Assembly: GCA_964579725.1 (NCBI GenBank)
Contig: CAZOHG010000014.1
Span: forward strand, 1 to 64,000
Source of the DNA: CAZOHG01 sp964579725
Lineage (GTDB): Bacteria > Zhuqueibacterota > JdFR-76 > BMS3Abin05
Reading direction: 5' to 3'
DNA: 64,000 nucleotides
This document shows, piece after piece, positions 25,044 through 33,541 of the stretch. Made by a program: the position numbers and the translations under genes. The notes under the pieces were generated by a model. That model had not been told where the DNA came from, ran no database searches, and saw only the letters and a program-made list of their open reading frames with translations. How positions within the stretch are numbered: position 1 is the first letter of the stretch; the number at the start of each line of letters is the position of its first letter.

Positions 25044-26423
25044 ATGGAAAAAATTCTCCTCATTGAAGACGAAAAAAATCTGCGTAGAAGTCTGGCGCTC
25101 ACTTTGGAAATGGAGGGATACGCGGTTGAAGAAGCAACCAGCGGGGAAGAGGGGCTGAAAAGAGTTGCCTCGAATGAAATCGATGTGGTCATTACCGATG
25201 TTCGGCTGCCCGAAATGGACGGCATTCAGGTGATTCGAGAAGTGAAAAGCCTGAAACCGGATGTAGAAGTTTTGGTAATGACGGCTTTCGGTTCCATTGA
25301 AAATGCCGTGGAAGCGCTGCAGGAAGGCGCCAGCGATTACATCACCAAGCCCTTTCGGGAAGATGAATTTCGGGTTCGGTTGCAAAAAGCGTTGGATCAA
25401 AGACGCCTCAAAACACGATTGCGAAATTTGGAATTGGCGCGGCAACAGCAGGTTGGTTTTGAGAATATTGTGACGGTCAGCGCCAAAATGAAGAAAATTC
25501 TCGCTCAGATTCAATCTATTGCGCCAACCGACAGTACAGTGTTTATCAGCGGCGAAAGCGGTACAGGAAAGGAACTCATTGCCTCCGCGATTCACCAGAT
25601 GAGCACCCGTAAAGAGGGGCCCTTTGTACCGGTGAATTGCGGGGCGATTCCAGAAAATCTCATGGAAAGCGAATTGTTTGGCCACGCCAAAGGGGCTTTT
25701 ACAGGCGCTTCTTCTGACAAAATCGGTTTGGTAGAACAGGCCAACGACGGAACGCTGTTTTTAGATGAAATAGGGGAGGCCACATTGGCCGTTCAGGTTC
25801 GGTTGCTCCGTTTTCTGGAAAATGGAGAGCTGCGCCGCGTAGGAGACCCGAATGTGCGCTACGCCAATGTGCGGCTCATTTCGGCTACCAATCGCGATTT
25901 GCAAGACGCCATTCGGGAGGGTAGATTTCGAGAAGACCTTTTTTACCGAATTCATGTTATCCCCATTGTATTGCCTCCCTTGCGTGAAAGAATAGAGGAT
26001 ATTCCTGTTCTGGCACATTATTTTGTTCGAAAATATGTGGAAAAATTTAAAAAGCCCATAAAATTTATTTCGCCTGAAGCAATGAATGTTCTATTGACGT
26101 ATTCCTGGCCGGGAAATGTGCGTGAATTGCAGAACACTATTGAATACGCCTGTACTTTTGCCACGCCCCCCAAAATTGTTTCCGAAGACCTGCCTGAAGC
26201 TGTTTTAGGGCGGAATACAAGAGTGATTTCATCTATTTCCAAGAAGTCGCTTTCCTTGGCAGAATGTGAACGTGATTATATTCTTCAGGTACTACGCGAA
26301 ACCAATTGGCACCAGAAAAAAGCCTGTGAAATTCTGGAAATCTCAAAGGCTACCTTGTACCGGCGGCTCAAAGAGTACGGTATTTCACCCAAAAAGTTAA
26401 AGGGAATGAAGGTTTCAGAATGA
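25044..26423 (+). CDS. NtrC-family response regulator (receiver, sigma-54 activator, Fis HTH)
   Basis: The 459-residue regulator has a receiver with phospho-acceptor D52 (VVITDVRLPEMDG), an AAA+ sigma-54 interaction domain with Walker A GESGTGK at 170-176 and a canonical GAFTGA loop at 217-222, and a C-terminal Fis-type HTH (…QKKACEILEISKATLYRRLKEY). With the kinase upstream it makes a complete two-component system controlling sigma-54 promoters. A sigma-54-like promoter lies 132 bp downstream of its stop codon, with a perfect 10-bp dyad about 110 bp before that promoter, so a neighbouring target is likely. Translation follows the kinase by 11 bp. Confidence 0.95.
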   Translation: MEKILLIEDEKNLRRSLALTLEMEGYAVEEATSGEEGLKRVASNEIDVVITDVRLPEMDGIQVIREVKSLKPDVEVLVMTAFGSIENAVEALQEGASDYITKPFREDEFRVRLQKALDQRRLKTRLRNLELARQQQVGFENIVTVSAKMKKILAQIQSIAPTDSTVFISGESGTGKELIASAIHQMSTRKEGPFVPVNCGAIPENLMESELFGHAKGAFTGASSDKIGLVEQANDGTLFLDEIGEATLAVQVRLLRFLENGELRRVGDPNVRYANVRLISATNRDLQDAIREGRFREDLFYRIHVIPIVLPPLRERIEDIPVLAHYFVRKYVEKFKKPIKFISPEAMNVLLTYSWPGNVRELQNTIEYACTFATPPKIVSEDLPEAVLGRNTRVISSISKKSLSLAECERDYILQVLRETNWHQKKACEILEISKATLYRRLKEYGISPKKLKGMKVSE

Positions 26424-26434
26424 ACCGTTGTGGG

Positions 26435-26458
26435 CTTGCAATCTGAAAAGATTGCAAG
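26435..26458. promoter_or_regulatory. Perfect dyad, candidate activator binding site (or terminator hairpin)
   Basis: CTTGCAATCT and AGATTGCAAG form a perfect 10-bp inverted repeat around GAAA. It is centred about 110 bp upstream of the -24 element at 26555, the usual place for an NtrC-type enhancer. Because it starts 12 bp after the activator's stop codon it could also fold as an mRNA hairpin, but no T-run follows. A second smaller dyad, GGAATG-CC-CATTCC, lies at 26476-26489. Confidence 0.5.
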
Positions 26459-26554
26459 AGTGATTTGGTTCTCCGGGAATGCCCATTCCGTAGGAATTGT
26501 TCTAACTCTTTAATAAATAGGAAGCTTTTTTTCTTGGTTTGATTTCAACAAAAA

Positions 26555-26570
26555 TGGCACGGTAGTTGTA
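26555..26570 (+). promoter_or_regulatory. Sigma-54-type (-24/-12) promoter
   Basis: TGGCAC-GGTAG-TTGTA closely matches the consensus TGGCAC-N5-TTGCA; the only weak position is GT for GC at -12. The predicted start at about 26581 is four bases before the 15-bp repeat that opens the structured leader. Its position directly after a sigma-54 activator gene supports the call. Confidence 0.62.
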
Positions 26571-26580
26571 AATAATATAA

Positions 26581-26700
26581 GCAAATTGAGAGCTGCCACG
26601 GGTTTGTGGTAGTATCATTCCCCCCTTAAAACCTCCTTTATCACGTGTGGTGTGTGGTGTGGTTGAAAAAGGCAGTATATGAAAGGTGGCAGCTCTCAAT
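26581..26700 (+). ncRNA. Candidate structured RNA or 5' leader closed by a 15-bp long-range stem
   Basis: ATTGAGAGCTGCCAC (26585-26599) and its exact complement at 26686-26700 enclose 86 nt. The transcript from the sigma-54-type promoter would begin just before this stem. A local hairpin CCAC/GTGG (26596-26609) competes with the long stem. The interior has two C-rich segments: TTCCCC at 26618-26623, which can pair with the GGGGAA ribosome-site region of the next gene (26723-26728), and ACCTCCTTTA at 26631-26640, which resembles the 16S anti-Shine-Dalgarno end. No protein is encoded inside. It may be an independent small RNA, a regulatory leader of the receiver gene at 26735, or a small inverted-repeat element; only the repeat itself is directly seen. 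Confidence 0.5.
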
Positions 26701-26734
26701 GTTATTTCTCAATTTCTGAATCGGGGAAAGGCGT

Positions 26735-27103
26735 GTGAAAAGCAGGCTGCTACTTATTGACAAAGAAACAAATTTCAGACGTTCATTGGCAATCGATCTT
26801 CGTCAACATGGATTCGACGTTTGGGAAGCGGGGAGCCATTTTGAGGCGGAACAGTTACTTGAGCAAACCCCTTTTGATTCGATTATTTTAGACGTCGAAC
26901 CGGTTTTCAAAGATTGGCAAGCGCTTGTTGAGTACATTCAATATCGTCAGCCGGACAGTCAATTGATTTTTACGTCGGCGTTTGATTATTCGGAAATGTA
27001 TCCGATTCTCTTGGAATGGGGTGATCGCCCTTTTTTTGTGAAACCCTTTAAATGTGTTGACTTAGTTCGTCTTTGCCGGAAAAAAGCCGTTGTTTTCAAT
27101 TGA
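26735..27103 (+). CDS. Degenerate receiver-domain protein
   Basis: This 122-residue single-domain protein has the receiver fold: phospho-acceptor candidate D53 (IILDVEP), switch Ser in FTSAF and Lys in VKPFK. The acidic pocket is reduced, reading I8-D9-K10 where the neighbouring regulators have E-D-E. Insertions are absent and length is normal. Phosphorylation may be weak or lost. The start is a GTG after GGGGAAAGG. It lies downstream of the kinase/activator operon and of the structured leader, so it may be a target or feedback modulator of that two-component system; this is inference from position. Confidence 0.75.
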   Translation: MKSRLLLIDKETNFRRSLAIDLRQHGFDVWEAGSHFEAEQLLEQTPFDSIILDVEPVFKDWQALVEYIQYRQPDSQLIFTSAFDYSEMYPILLEWGDRPFFVKPFKCVDLVRLCRKKAVVFN

Positions 27104-27160
27104 TTTGACTTCCCGAAAGGGAAGAACATAAAAATTCCCCTAACCCAACCAACCCAATGA

Positions 27161-27191
27161 GCCGGGGCAGATTTATTCTCCCCGGCTTTTT
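27161..27191. terminator. Bidirectional intrinsic terminator
   Basis: Stem GCCGGGG/CCCCGGC with a 12-nt loop followed by TTTTT. It lies between the converging receiver gene and the YjbQ-family gene and ends 22 bp from the latter's stop codon. Confidence 0.8.
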
Positions 27192-27212
27192 GGTTTTTGG
27201 CTAAGAGGCTTC

Positions 27213-27626
27213 TTATTCTCCTATGACTTTAATAAGCACGCGCTTGCGCCGTTGCCCGTCAAATTCCGCGTAATAGACCTGTTGCCAGGGCCCAAAATCC
27301 AATTTGCCGTTAGTAACCGGAATAATAACCTCGTGGTGAATGAGCAGACTTTTTAAATGGGCATCTCCGTTTGTCTCCCCGGTTCGATGGTGGCGGTAAT
27401 CGGGGCGGAAAGGCGCCAATTTTTCCAGCCACTCGTCAATATCCTGAATCAAACCCGCCTCCGCATCATTCACGTAAATTCCGGCAGTAATGTGCATGGC
27501 CGAAACCAAAATCATACCCTCCTGAATGCCGCTTTTTCGCAAGGCCTTTTCTACATCACGTGTAATATTAATGTACTCGCGATGTTTTTGGGTGTTAAAC
27601 CACAAATATTCGGTGTGAAATTTCAT
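27213..27626 (-). CDS. YjbQ/UPF0047 family protein
   Basis: The 137-residue product has the full UPF0047 length and signatures: HITAGIYVNDAE in the middle, HLKSLLIHHEVIIPV, and the C-terminal GPWQQVYYAEFDGQRRKRVLIKVIG. The His residues line a putative metal-containing pocket; family members have been reported to have thiamine-phosphate synthase side activity in E. coli, but the physiological role is unsettled. GGAGG lies 6 bp before the ATG. It is a single gene, transcribed against the receiver gene, with its promoter presumably in the AT-rich 27627-27750 region. Confidence 0.9.
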   Translation of the reverse strand: MKFHTEYLWFNTQKHREYINITRDVEKALRKSGIQEGMILVSAMHITAGIYVNDAEAGLIQDIDEWLEKLAPFRPDYRHHRTGETNGDAHLKSLLIHHEVIIPVTNGKLDFGPWQQVYYAEFDGQRRKRVLIKVIGE

Positions 27627-27753
27627 CCGTCCTCCAAAATTTTGCTAATCTTTTTTCAATCAAAATAAATAATTTGAACCAAAAGGTCAAGTATTTTGCA
27701 AAGGATAGAAAAATCAGTCCAAAGGAAAAGGCAAGAGAATTTGTCTATTTGGC

Positions 27754-27782
27754 TTGATTTTTAATCGAATTTTACCTATTAT
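27754..27782 (+). promoter_or_regulatory. Promoter for the lipoprotein - amidase-like - EamA operon
   Basis: TTGATT, exactly 17 bp, TATTAT, with the ATG 55 bp downstream. Good match in both boxes and spacing. Confidence 0.6.
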
Positions 27783-27836
27783 TTATTTCAATTGTGTGAA
27801 AATTGATGAACAGTGCTTCTAAATATGGAGAATTCA

Positions 27837-28775
27837 ATGGTACGCTATTTGAAATGGTTAGGATTCTCGGCTTTGCTTGTCCTATCGACGGTTTCTTGTT
27901 CGAAGGGGGGAGGATATGTCCAGAAGGTCATCGTACAAACACCGTGGGGGAGTGCACCCGGTCAATTTGGCCTTTTGCAAGAAGCCGAAGGCGTGGGGCC
28001 GGAAGCCATGACCGTGGACGCGAATAAGCATCTGTGGATTTTGGACATTGTTAACAGCCGGGTTCAAGAATTTAATTTTGGCGGACAATTTGTGCGGGCG
28101 TTGTCCATTCCTTTGCGGGCCATGGATTTGGTGGTGGATCAAAAAAACGAACTGATTCTGTTAGCACCCTACGAGGGTCAAATGGTGGTCATGAATGAAA
28201 CGGGTAATGTTCTCCGGCGGTTTCCCCTTCCTCCCAATTTGGAATTGGTGGAGGGAATTCAGTTGGAAAAAAATGGGCTTGCCGTGACCACATCCGAGCA
28301 AAAAACTGTGCTTGTTTTATCCGCTGAGGATTTGACACATCTAAAACAGGCACCGAGTTTAATGAAAAAAAATCCTGTCCCGGAACATGGTTTTTCCAGT
28401 CCCTACAGCACAAGGCGGTTTGTCACCCGCTGGCTCGGAAAAACGAGTGGAGAAATAGACATTCTGAACGCATCGGGGGAAAAAATCAACCACATTCAGG
28501 TTCACCCCGAGTTTGAATTGGGATCTATTCAATTTTTAAATGAGGACAAAAAGAAAAATTTCTACGTTTTAGAAGAACTTTTCCCCGCTCCTCGCGAGTC
28601 TCTTTTTCGGGTGATTCGATATTCGGCTGGTGGGCAAAAAATAGCTTCCATTGACATCCCCAACAAAAATATTATTGAGGTTCACAAGCCGATATATGTG
28701 GATGCCGACGGCTCGGTCTATTTTTTAAGCGTTCAACCGCAGAAATTTGAAGTCGTGAAATGGGAATGGGATTAA
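27837..28775 (+). CDS. Six-bladed beta-propeller lipoprotein
   Basis: Starting at the ATG at 27837 (GGAG 6 bp upstream), the 312-residue protein opens with a lipoprotein signal ending in the lipobox LSTVSC, so it should be anchored in the outer or inner membrane. The body shows propeller-type repeats of the NHL/6-bladed class (GPEAMTVDANKHLWILDIVNSRVQEFNFGGQFVRAL…). Such lipoproteins are frequent in Bacteroidota-like genomes, usually of unknown ligand. The stop codon overlaps the start of the next gene (TAATG), showing translational coupling to the secreted amidase-like protein. Confidence 0.8.
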   Translation: MVRYLKWLGFSALLVLSTVSCSKGGGYVQKVIVQTPWGSAPGQFGLLQEAEGVGPEAMTVDANKHLWILDIVNSRVQEFNFGGQFVRALSIPLRAMDLVVDQKNELILLAPYEGQMVVMNETGNVLRRFPLPPNLELVEGIQLEKNGLAVTTSEQKTVLVLSAEDLTHLKQAPSLMKKNPVPEHGFSSPYSTRRFVTRWLGKTSGEIDILNASGEKINHIQVHPEFELGSIQFLNEDKKKNFYVLEELFPAPRESLFRVIRYSAGGQKIASIDIPNKNIIEVHKPIYVDADGSVYFLSVQPQKFEVVKWEWD

Positions 28776-30664
28776 TGAAAAAAATCAGTATTTTTTTTGC
28801 ACTTGGATTCTTATTGTGGAGCGTCCTTTGGGCCTTTGAAGCGGGTGCGATTACTCGGGATGAAATTATTCAAAATGCGGAAAAATTTGTTCAGGTACAA
28901 TGGACCTGCACGCAGGCAAATGTCAATCACCCTTACACGGCGGGTGGCTGTCAGCGCTGCGATTTTTACCCGGGTGAAGTGGTACGGGGCGAAGCCTATT
29001 CGTTTGGGGGGACAGATTCGGTGGAGCGTTTTCTGCAGCGCCTTGCCGCAGGAGACGGAGCCGGAAGCCATTTGTGCCACTACAATCACTATGGGACGGT
29101 GCCGCCCTGGGCAACCGGTATCGATTGTTCGGCCTTTGTTTCCCAATGCTGGGAAATCTCGCGACAGGTTACATGGACACTGCCCAATTATTCGGTGGAA
29201 ATCCCTCGTTCTCAATTGAAGCGCGGGGATATTCTAAACAAGCCCCACAGTCACGTTCGGCTGTTCGACCGCCGTGCAGCTGACGGGCGCCCCATTGTGT
29301 ACGAAGCCTCTGGAAGTGCAACCAAGGTGGTGCACCGTGTGGTTTCCTGGGGAACGTACACGCCAAGGCGGTTTAACGAACTATTAGTCCAGGCACCGCC
29401 CTTTTTGGTGCGCAGTTTGGGGCCTCAAATGGCCGAAATTGTCTGGCTTCGTTTACCTCAATTGGCGCAAGTGAAGGTGTACCAAAGCACGGACGGAAAA
29501 TCTTTTTCGTTTATTCAGGACGCAACAGATACCAGCATTCACATTTCAAATCTTGTTCAGGGGCAGACGACGTATTTTCGCCTGGCCGGCGTGGACAGCT
29601 CAGGTTCTGCCGGAGACCCGGGAGAAGTTCTGGCCATCACACCCTCCGAAACGCACCCGACTATTTTGGTGGTTAATGGGTACGACCGAAAGAAGAAAAC
29701 CAACACCCTGAATTTTGTGGTTCCCCACGCCAAAGCAATTGGAGCCAACGGGTACGGTATTGAATCCTGCTCCAATGAATTGGTGGCACAAGGGATTGCC
29801 CATATAACCGAATACGGCTTTGTCGACTGGATTTTAGGGGAGGAATCCAGTGAAACGCGCACCTTTGACCCATTGGAACAGCAAAAAATAGAGGAATATC
29901 TGACGGCTGGCGGCGGACTATTTGTGAGCGGTTCTGAAATCGCCTACGATTTGGAATACAAAAATCACGGGGTAGATTTTCTGCACAGATACCTCAAGGT
30001 GAAATTTGTTAAAGACAATGCGCGGGTTTTTCAGGTAAACGGAGCTCCCCAAGGCCGCTTTTCTGCCTTTTCAAAAATTCCGTTCGGGAACGGGGCCAAC
30101 GGGGTCTATTTGGTCAGTTCGGCCGATTGTCTGGAACCCGTGGATGGCGGGCAAGCGGATTTACTTTACGTAAGAGGGGGGTACACAGCAGGTGTGGAGT
30201 ACACCGGTACCTTTGACGACGGTACTCGGGTGGGGCACGTCATGGTGTGGGGATTTCCGTTTGAGACGGTGGCGAGGGATTCTTTCCGGACCAAATTTAT
30301 GGGAAAGATTTTGGGTTTCATGGGTTACACAGTAACATCGGTCCCTTTAGCCGAAAAGAAAAACACCTTTCCTGCCTATTTCCAGCTGAGCCAGGGGTAC
30401 CCGAATCCGGTAACTCAAAGTTTTTTGAACTCCGCCGGAATTTCGTTTCGGCTGAAAGGCTTGCCTCAAAAACCGGTTCAAGTAACCATATTTAATCTTT
30501 TGGGACAAAAGGTGTTCCATATTTTGCTTTATCCTACACAGCAAGCGCTTTTTTCCTGGCGAGGTGTGGATTTGTACGGGCGCCCCGTTCCCACTGGAAC
30601 CTATTTTTTGCGCGCTTCGGACGGGCATCGAATCGTCACACGGGCTTTTTCCGTATTGCAATGA
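28775..30664 (+). CDS. Secreted NlpC/P60-like protein with FN3, GATase-like and type IX-type C-terminal domains
   Basis: The 629-residue protein has a signal peptide (ISIFFALGFLLWSVLWAFEAGA). Residues about 25-210 look like an NlpC/P60 or CHAP-type cysteine amidase: the nucleophile Cys in TGIDCSAFVSQCW and a His in KPHSHVRLFD. An FN3-like segment follows, then a region with LTAGGGLFVSGSEIAYDLEY typical of ThuA/glutamine-amidotransferase-like folds that accompany secreted hydrolases. The end is a FlgD-Ig/type IX-type sorting domain (YPNP…, VTIFNLLGQKV, PTGTYFLRASDG). It is probably exported and acts on peptidoglycan or polymer. The ATG overlaps the previous stop; its own stop overlaps the EamA start by 4 bp. 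Confidence 0.72.
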   Translation: MKKISIFFALGFLLWSVLWAFEAGAITRDEIIQNAEKFVQVQWTCTQANVNHPYTAGGCQRCDFYPGEVVRGEAYSFGGTDSVERFLQRLAAGDGAGSHLCHYNHYGTVPPWATGIDCSAFVSQCWEISRQVTWTLPNYSVEIPRSQLKRGDILNKPHSHVRLFDRRAADGRPIVYEASGSATKVVHRVVSWGTYTPRRFNELLVQAPPFLVRSLGPQMAEIVWLRLPQLAQVKVYQSTDGKSFSFIQDATDTSIHISNLVQGQTTYFRLAGVDSSGSAGDPGEVLAITPSETHPTILVVNGYDRKKKTNTLNFVVPHAKAIGANGYGIESCSNELVAQGIAHITEYGFVDWILGEESSETRTFDPLEQQKIEEYLTAGGGLFVSGSEIAYDLEYKNHGVDFLHRYLKVKFVKDNARVFQVNGAPQGRFSAFSKIPFGNGANGVYLVSSADCLEPVDGGQADLLYVRGGYTAGVEYTGTFDDGTRVGHVMVWGFPFETVARDSFRTKFMGKILGFMGYTVTSVPLAEKKNTFPAYFQLSQGYPNPVTQSFLNSAGISFRLKGLPQKPVQVTIFNLLGQKVFHILLYPTQQALFSWRGVDLYGRPVPTGTYFLRASDGHRIVTRAFSVLQ

Positions 30665-31530
30665 CAGCCGCTCTGAGAAGAAATTCTATTTTAGCTGCGC
30701 TTTTTGCGGCTATTTTTTGGGGGGGATCGTTTCCAATTGTAAAATTCGGGTTGCGCTTTTTCAAACCGCTTTGGTTTTTGGATTTGCGCCTTGTTCTGGC
30801 CTTTTTGGCCATGTTTGTTTTTCTCCAAAATAAGAGAAACTTTTGGCGGTTTCCCAAAGAAATTTGGTGGCTTGGAGCCCTAAATGCCGCCGGGTACATT
30901 TTTCAATATTTTGGAATGGAACGAACCACAGCCGGAAAAGCAGCCTTCTTTGTCAATATTAATGTGGTTTTCGTTGTTTTCTTAGCCCATTTTTTCTTTA
31001 AGGAGAAACTTCAATGGGAAAAGTACGGCGCCATGATTCTCATGTTGGTCGGAATTTACCTGCTCTCCACAAAAGGCGCGGGGGTAACGGATTTGTTTCA
31101 CGGAAGCACTTTCGGGAATCTACTGGTTCTTTCGGCAGGAATTAGCTGGGCATTTTTCATTATTGTGGCCAAAAAAATTTTGGACAAACCCAGCAGCAGG
31201 GTCTTTCGCGTTGTGACCGCCTACGTTTTTACCACCATTATTTTTGTAACGCCCATCGCCATGATTTTTGAGCCCTTTCCTGGACACTTTGGCGCCACGG
31301 AAATCACAATTTTATCGGTAACCGCTTTGTTTTTTACGGTAGTGCCGTTTTATTTTTGGTCGGTAAGCCTGCGCGGACTAACCGCTACGTTAACGTCGTT
31401 TTTAACCTTGTCCGAAACCATTTTTGCCCTGATTTTGTCCGTTGCTTTTTTAGGGGAACGGTTACAGCCGGTGGAAATGGTGGGTGCGTTGTTGTTGCTG
31501 CTTTCAATTTTTGCGGCTTCTGTGCGATAG
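30661..31530 (+). CDS. EamA/DMT-family membrane transporter
   Basis: The 289-residue protein has ten hydrophobic segments arranged as two EamA repeats, beginning with FAAIFWGGSFPIVKFGLRF. The second repeat closes with …TSFLTLSETIFALILSVAFLGERLQPVEMVGALLLLLS, a hallmark of drug/metabolite transporters. The family exports amino acids, nucleotides or other small metabolites; substrate unknown. It overlaps the upstream gene by ATGA. No terminator is clear after it; an inverted repeat GGGGTG/CACCCC lies at 31608-31629 in the following 280-bp non-coding stretch. Confidence 0.88.
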   Translation: MTAALRRNSILAALFAAIFWGGSFPIVKFGLRFFKPLWFLDLRLVLAFLAMFVFLQNKRNFWRFPKEIWWLGALNAAGYIFQYFGMERTTAGKAAFFVNINVVFVVFLAHFFFKEKLQWEKYGAMILMLVGIYLLSTKGAGVTDLFHGSTFGNLLVLSAGISWAFFIIVAKKILDKPSSRVFRVVTAYVFTTIIFVTPIAMIFEPFPGHFGATEITILSVTALFFTVVPFYFWSVSLRGLTATLTSFLTLSETIFALILSVAFLGERLQPVEMVGALLLLLSIFAASVR

Positions 31531-31814
31531 AAGTGGAGAAGGTCGGTTAAAAAATAAATCGACTCTTAGCGGAAGTACAACCATTTACTTTTTTGGTGAG
31601 GCAGCGGGGGGTGAAAAAGTTTCCACCCCACATCTTGTTTTACCCTGTGTGAGGGGGCGAATTGGTGGCCACTGGCGAAAATGGTAAGGGGGCAGGTTTC
31701 TTTTTCGTAGAGCTTTGAGTTTGAATCCAGGAGTGTGGCTCCGGGAAGATTAAAAGAACAAACAATTTACAAAGGAATGGACGAATCAGATTTCACGTAA
31801 ACTCAGGAGCAACC

Positions 31815-32561
31815 ATGCTTGAAAATCCAGTTAAATTTTTCAGCGAGGGAAAGCCACTCATCGGCATGATTCATTACCCCGAATGTGAAACGGATCGAAT
31901 GGTGGTCATGTGCCACGGCTACACGGCTCAAAAAACGGAGAACAAACGCCTTTTTGTGGAGGCGGCTCGTGCCCTGGCAATTGAGGGGTACGCAGTGCTG
32001 CGCTTTGATTTTTTCGGTTCCGGCGATAGCGCCGGTGAATTTCGAGAAACGCGTGTTAGCCACAATATTCAAAATTTGCGCGACGCTCTGACCCTGGCAC
32101 GGAATTCGGGCTTTTCCAAAATTGCAATTCTCGGAATCAGCATGGGAGCAGCCACGGCGATCCTGACCATGCCGGAGCCAAATGTCGAGGCTTTGGTGCT
32201 GTGGTCCACCGTGCCCGATTTTCGTCGACTGTTTGAACAGTTTGCAGGGAATCTTCAAGACACACTCAAAAAGGTAGACGTCTACGAACACGAAGGTTGG
32301 TTGGTGGAACGCGCTTTTGTTCTGGAAGCGTTGGGGTACAATATTCAGGCTGCTTTTCAAAAATTGACGCTTCCAAAGCTAATGGTTCAGGGCGACCGCG
32401 ACGGGGCGATTTTTGTTCGGGGATTTGAGGAGTTCAAAAAGATTGCGTCAGGCGACACGGAATTTCGCCTCATTTCTGGGGCGCAGCACACGTACGACAC
32501 CGTGAAACATCGTCGAGAAGTCATTGAAGTTACAAGGACTTGGCTAAAACAAAAATTTTAG
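31815..32561 (+). CDS. Alpha/beta-hydrolase (serine aminopeptidase/esterase type)
   Basis: The 248-residue hydrolase shows the oxyanion-loop CHGYTAQKTE, nucleophile elbow GISMGAAT, an acid in VQGDRDGAIF and the final His in SGAQHTYD. There is no signal peptide, so it is cytosolic. Sequence resembles the DUF/Hydrolase_4 group, which hydrolyses esters, monoacylglycerols or acyl-thioesters; the substrate cannot be told. CAGGAG precedes the ATG by 6 bp. It is followed after 11 bp by the LOG-family gene, so they are probably co-transcribed. Confidence 0.85.
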   Translation: MLENPVKFFSEGKPLIGMIHYPECETDRMVVMCHGYTAQKTENKRLFVEAARALAIEGYAVLRFDFFGSGDSAGEFRETRVSHNIQNLRDALTLARNSGFSKIAILGISMGAATAILTMPEPNVEALVLWSTVPDFRRLFEQFAGNLQDTLKKVDVYEHEGWLVERAFVLEALGYNIQAAFQKLTLPKLMVQGDRDGAIFVRGFEEFKKIASGDTEFRLISGAQHTYDTVKHRREVIEVTRTWLKQKF

Positions 32562-32572
32562 GAGAAGACAAA

Positions 32573-33421
32573 ATGCGAAAAAATAGGTTTGTTCCTTCTT
32601 TGGCGTATGAAAACAAAAAGTTTTTGGAAAGTGGGGACGCTCGTCCGCTGCGCATTTTGGCTGAATATTTGGAACCGATTACACGGCTTCGAAAATTTCG
32701 AATAAAAGACACTGTCGTTTTTTATGGTTCGGCTCGCGCTCTGCCAATGGAAGAGGCTCAGGAGAAATATTCGGAGATCATCTCGCGAGAGGGATTCAAT
32801 CCCGAGGGGAACGAAATGGACCGCATTGCCTTGCAGGAAGCTAAGTCGATGATCCGGCTGGCCGAATATTACGAGGCGGCTCGAGATTTAGCCCGTCGCC
32901 TTACACAATGGTCCATGTCTCTCGAAAACGGGCAACGTTTCATTATTTGTTCCGGTGGCGGTCCCGGCATGATGGAAGCTGCCAATCGAGGCGCCATGGA
33001 AGCCGGAGGCTTGAGCATCGGGATGAATATTACCATTCCCCACGAACAATTTCCCAATCCTTACATTACACCGGAATTGGGGTTTGAATTTCACTACTTT
33101 TTTATGCGCAAATTTTGGTTCATGTATTTGGCCAAAGCGCTCGTGGTCATGCCTGGTGGTTTCGGCACAATGGACGAGCTTTTTGAGGTATTGACCCTGA
33201 TTCAAACCGACCGCATTCAAAAGGTCATTCCGATTGTGCTGTTTGGTTCGGATTACTGGAAGGATGTTCTTCATTTTCAGAAATTTGCCGAATGGGGAAC
33301 CATTTCAACCAAAGATCTCAATTTGTTTGTCATTGTGGACACCGTGGACGAAGCCATGCAATATCTTACAACGGAATTGGAGAAACGCTTTCTGGGAAAG
33401 CGGAAATACTGGTATCTGTAA
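32573..33421 (+). CDS. LOG-family (TIGR00730) Rossmann-fold nucleotide hydrolase
   Basis: The 282-residue protein contains the two defining motifs: the phosphate-binding SGGGPGMMEAANRGA and PGGFGTMDELFE. LOG proteins release free cytokinin-like bases or ribose-5-phosphate from nucleoside monophosphates; bacterial versions were long misannotated as lysine decarboxylases. An N-terminal extension of about 60 residues places it in the longer LOG subgroup. The ATG at 32573 follows AGGAGA; the in-frame ATG at 32540 lies inside the preceding gene. No signal peptide. Confidence 0.9.
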   Translation: MRKNRFVPSLAYENKKFLESGDARPLRILAEYLEPITRLRKFRIKDTVVFYGSARALPMEEAQEKYSEIISREGFNPEGNEMDRIALQEAKSMIRLAEYYEAARDLARRLTQWSMSLENGQRFIICSGGGPGMMEAANRGAMEAGGLSIGMNITIPHEQFPNPYITPELGFEFHYFFMRKFWFMYLAKALVVMPGGFGTMDELFEVLTLIQTDRIQKVIPIVLFGSDYWKDVLHFQKFAEWGTISTKDLNLFVIVDTVDEAMQYLTTELEKRFLGKRKYWYL

Positions 33422-33541
33422 ACAACCTGGCCGCTTAGGGCAATTCATTTTCATTCAATGAAATGCAATTTTTAGTTCATTAAAAAAATGAAGGGAAAAA
33501 GGAGCGATTTTTGAGTCCATTTTTTTCCCGCGTGTGCCTTT

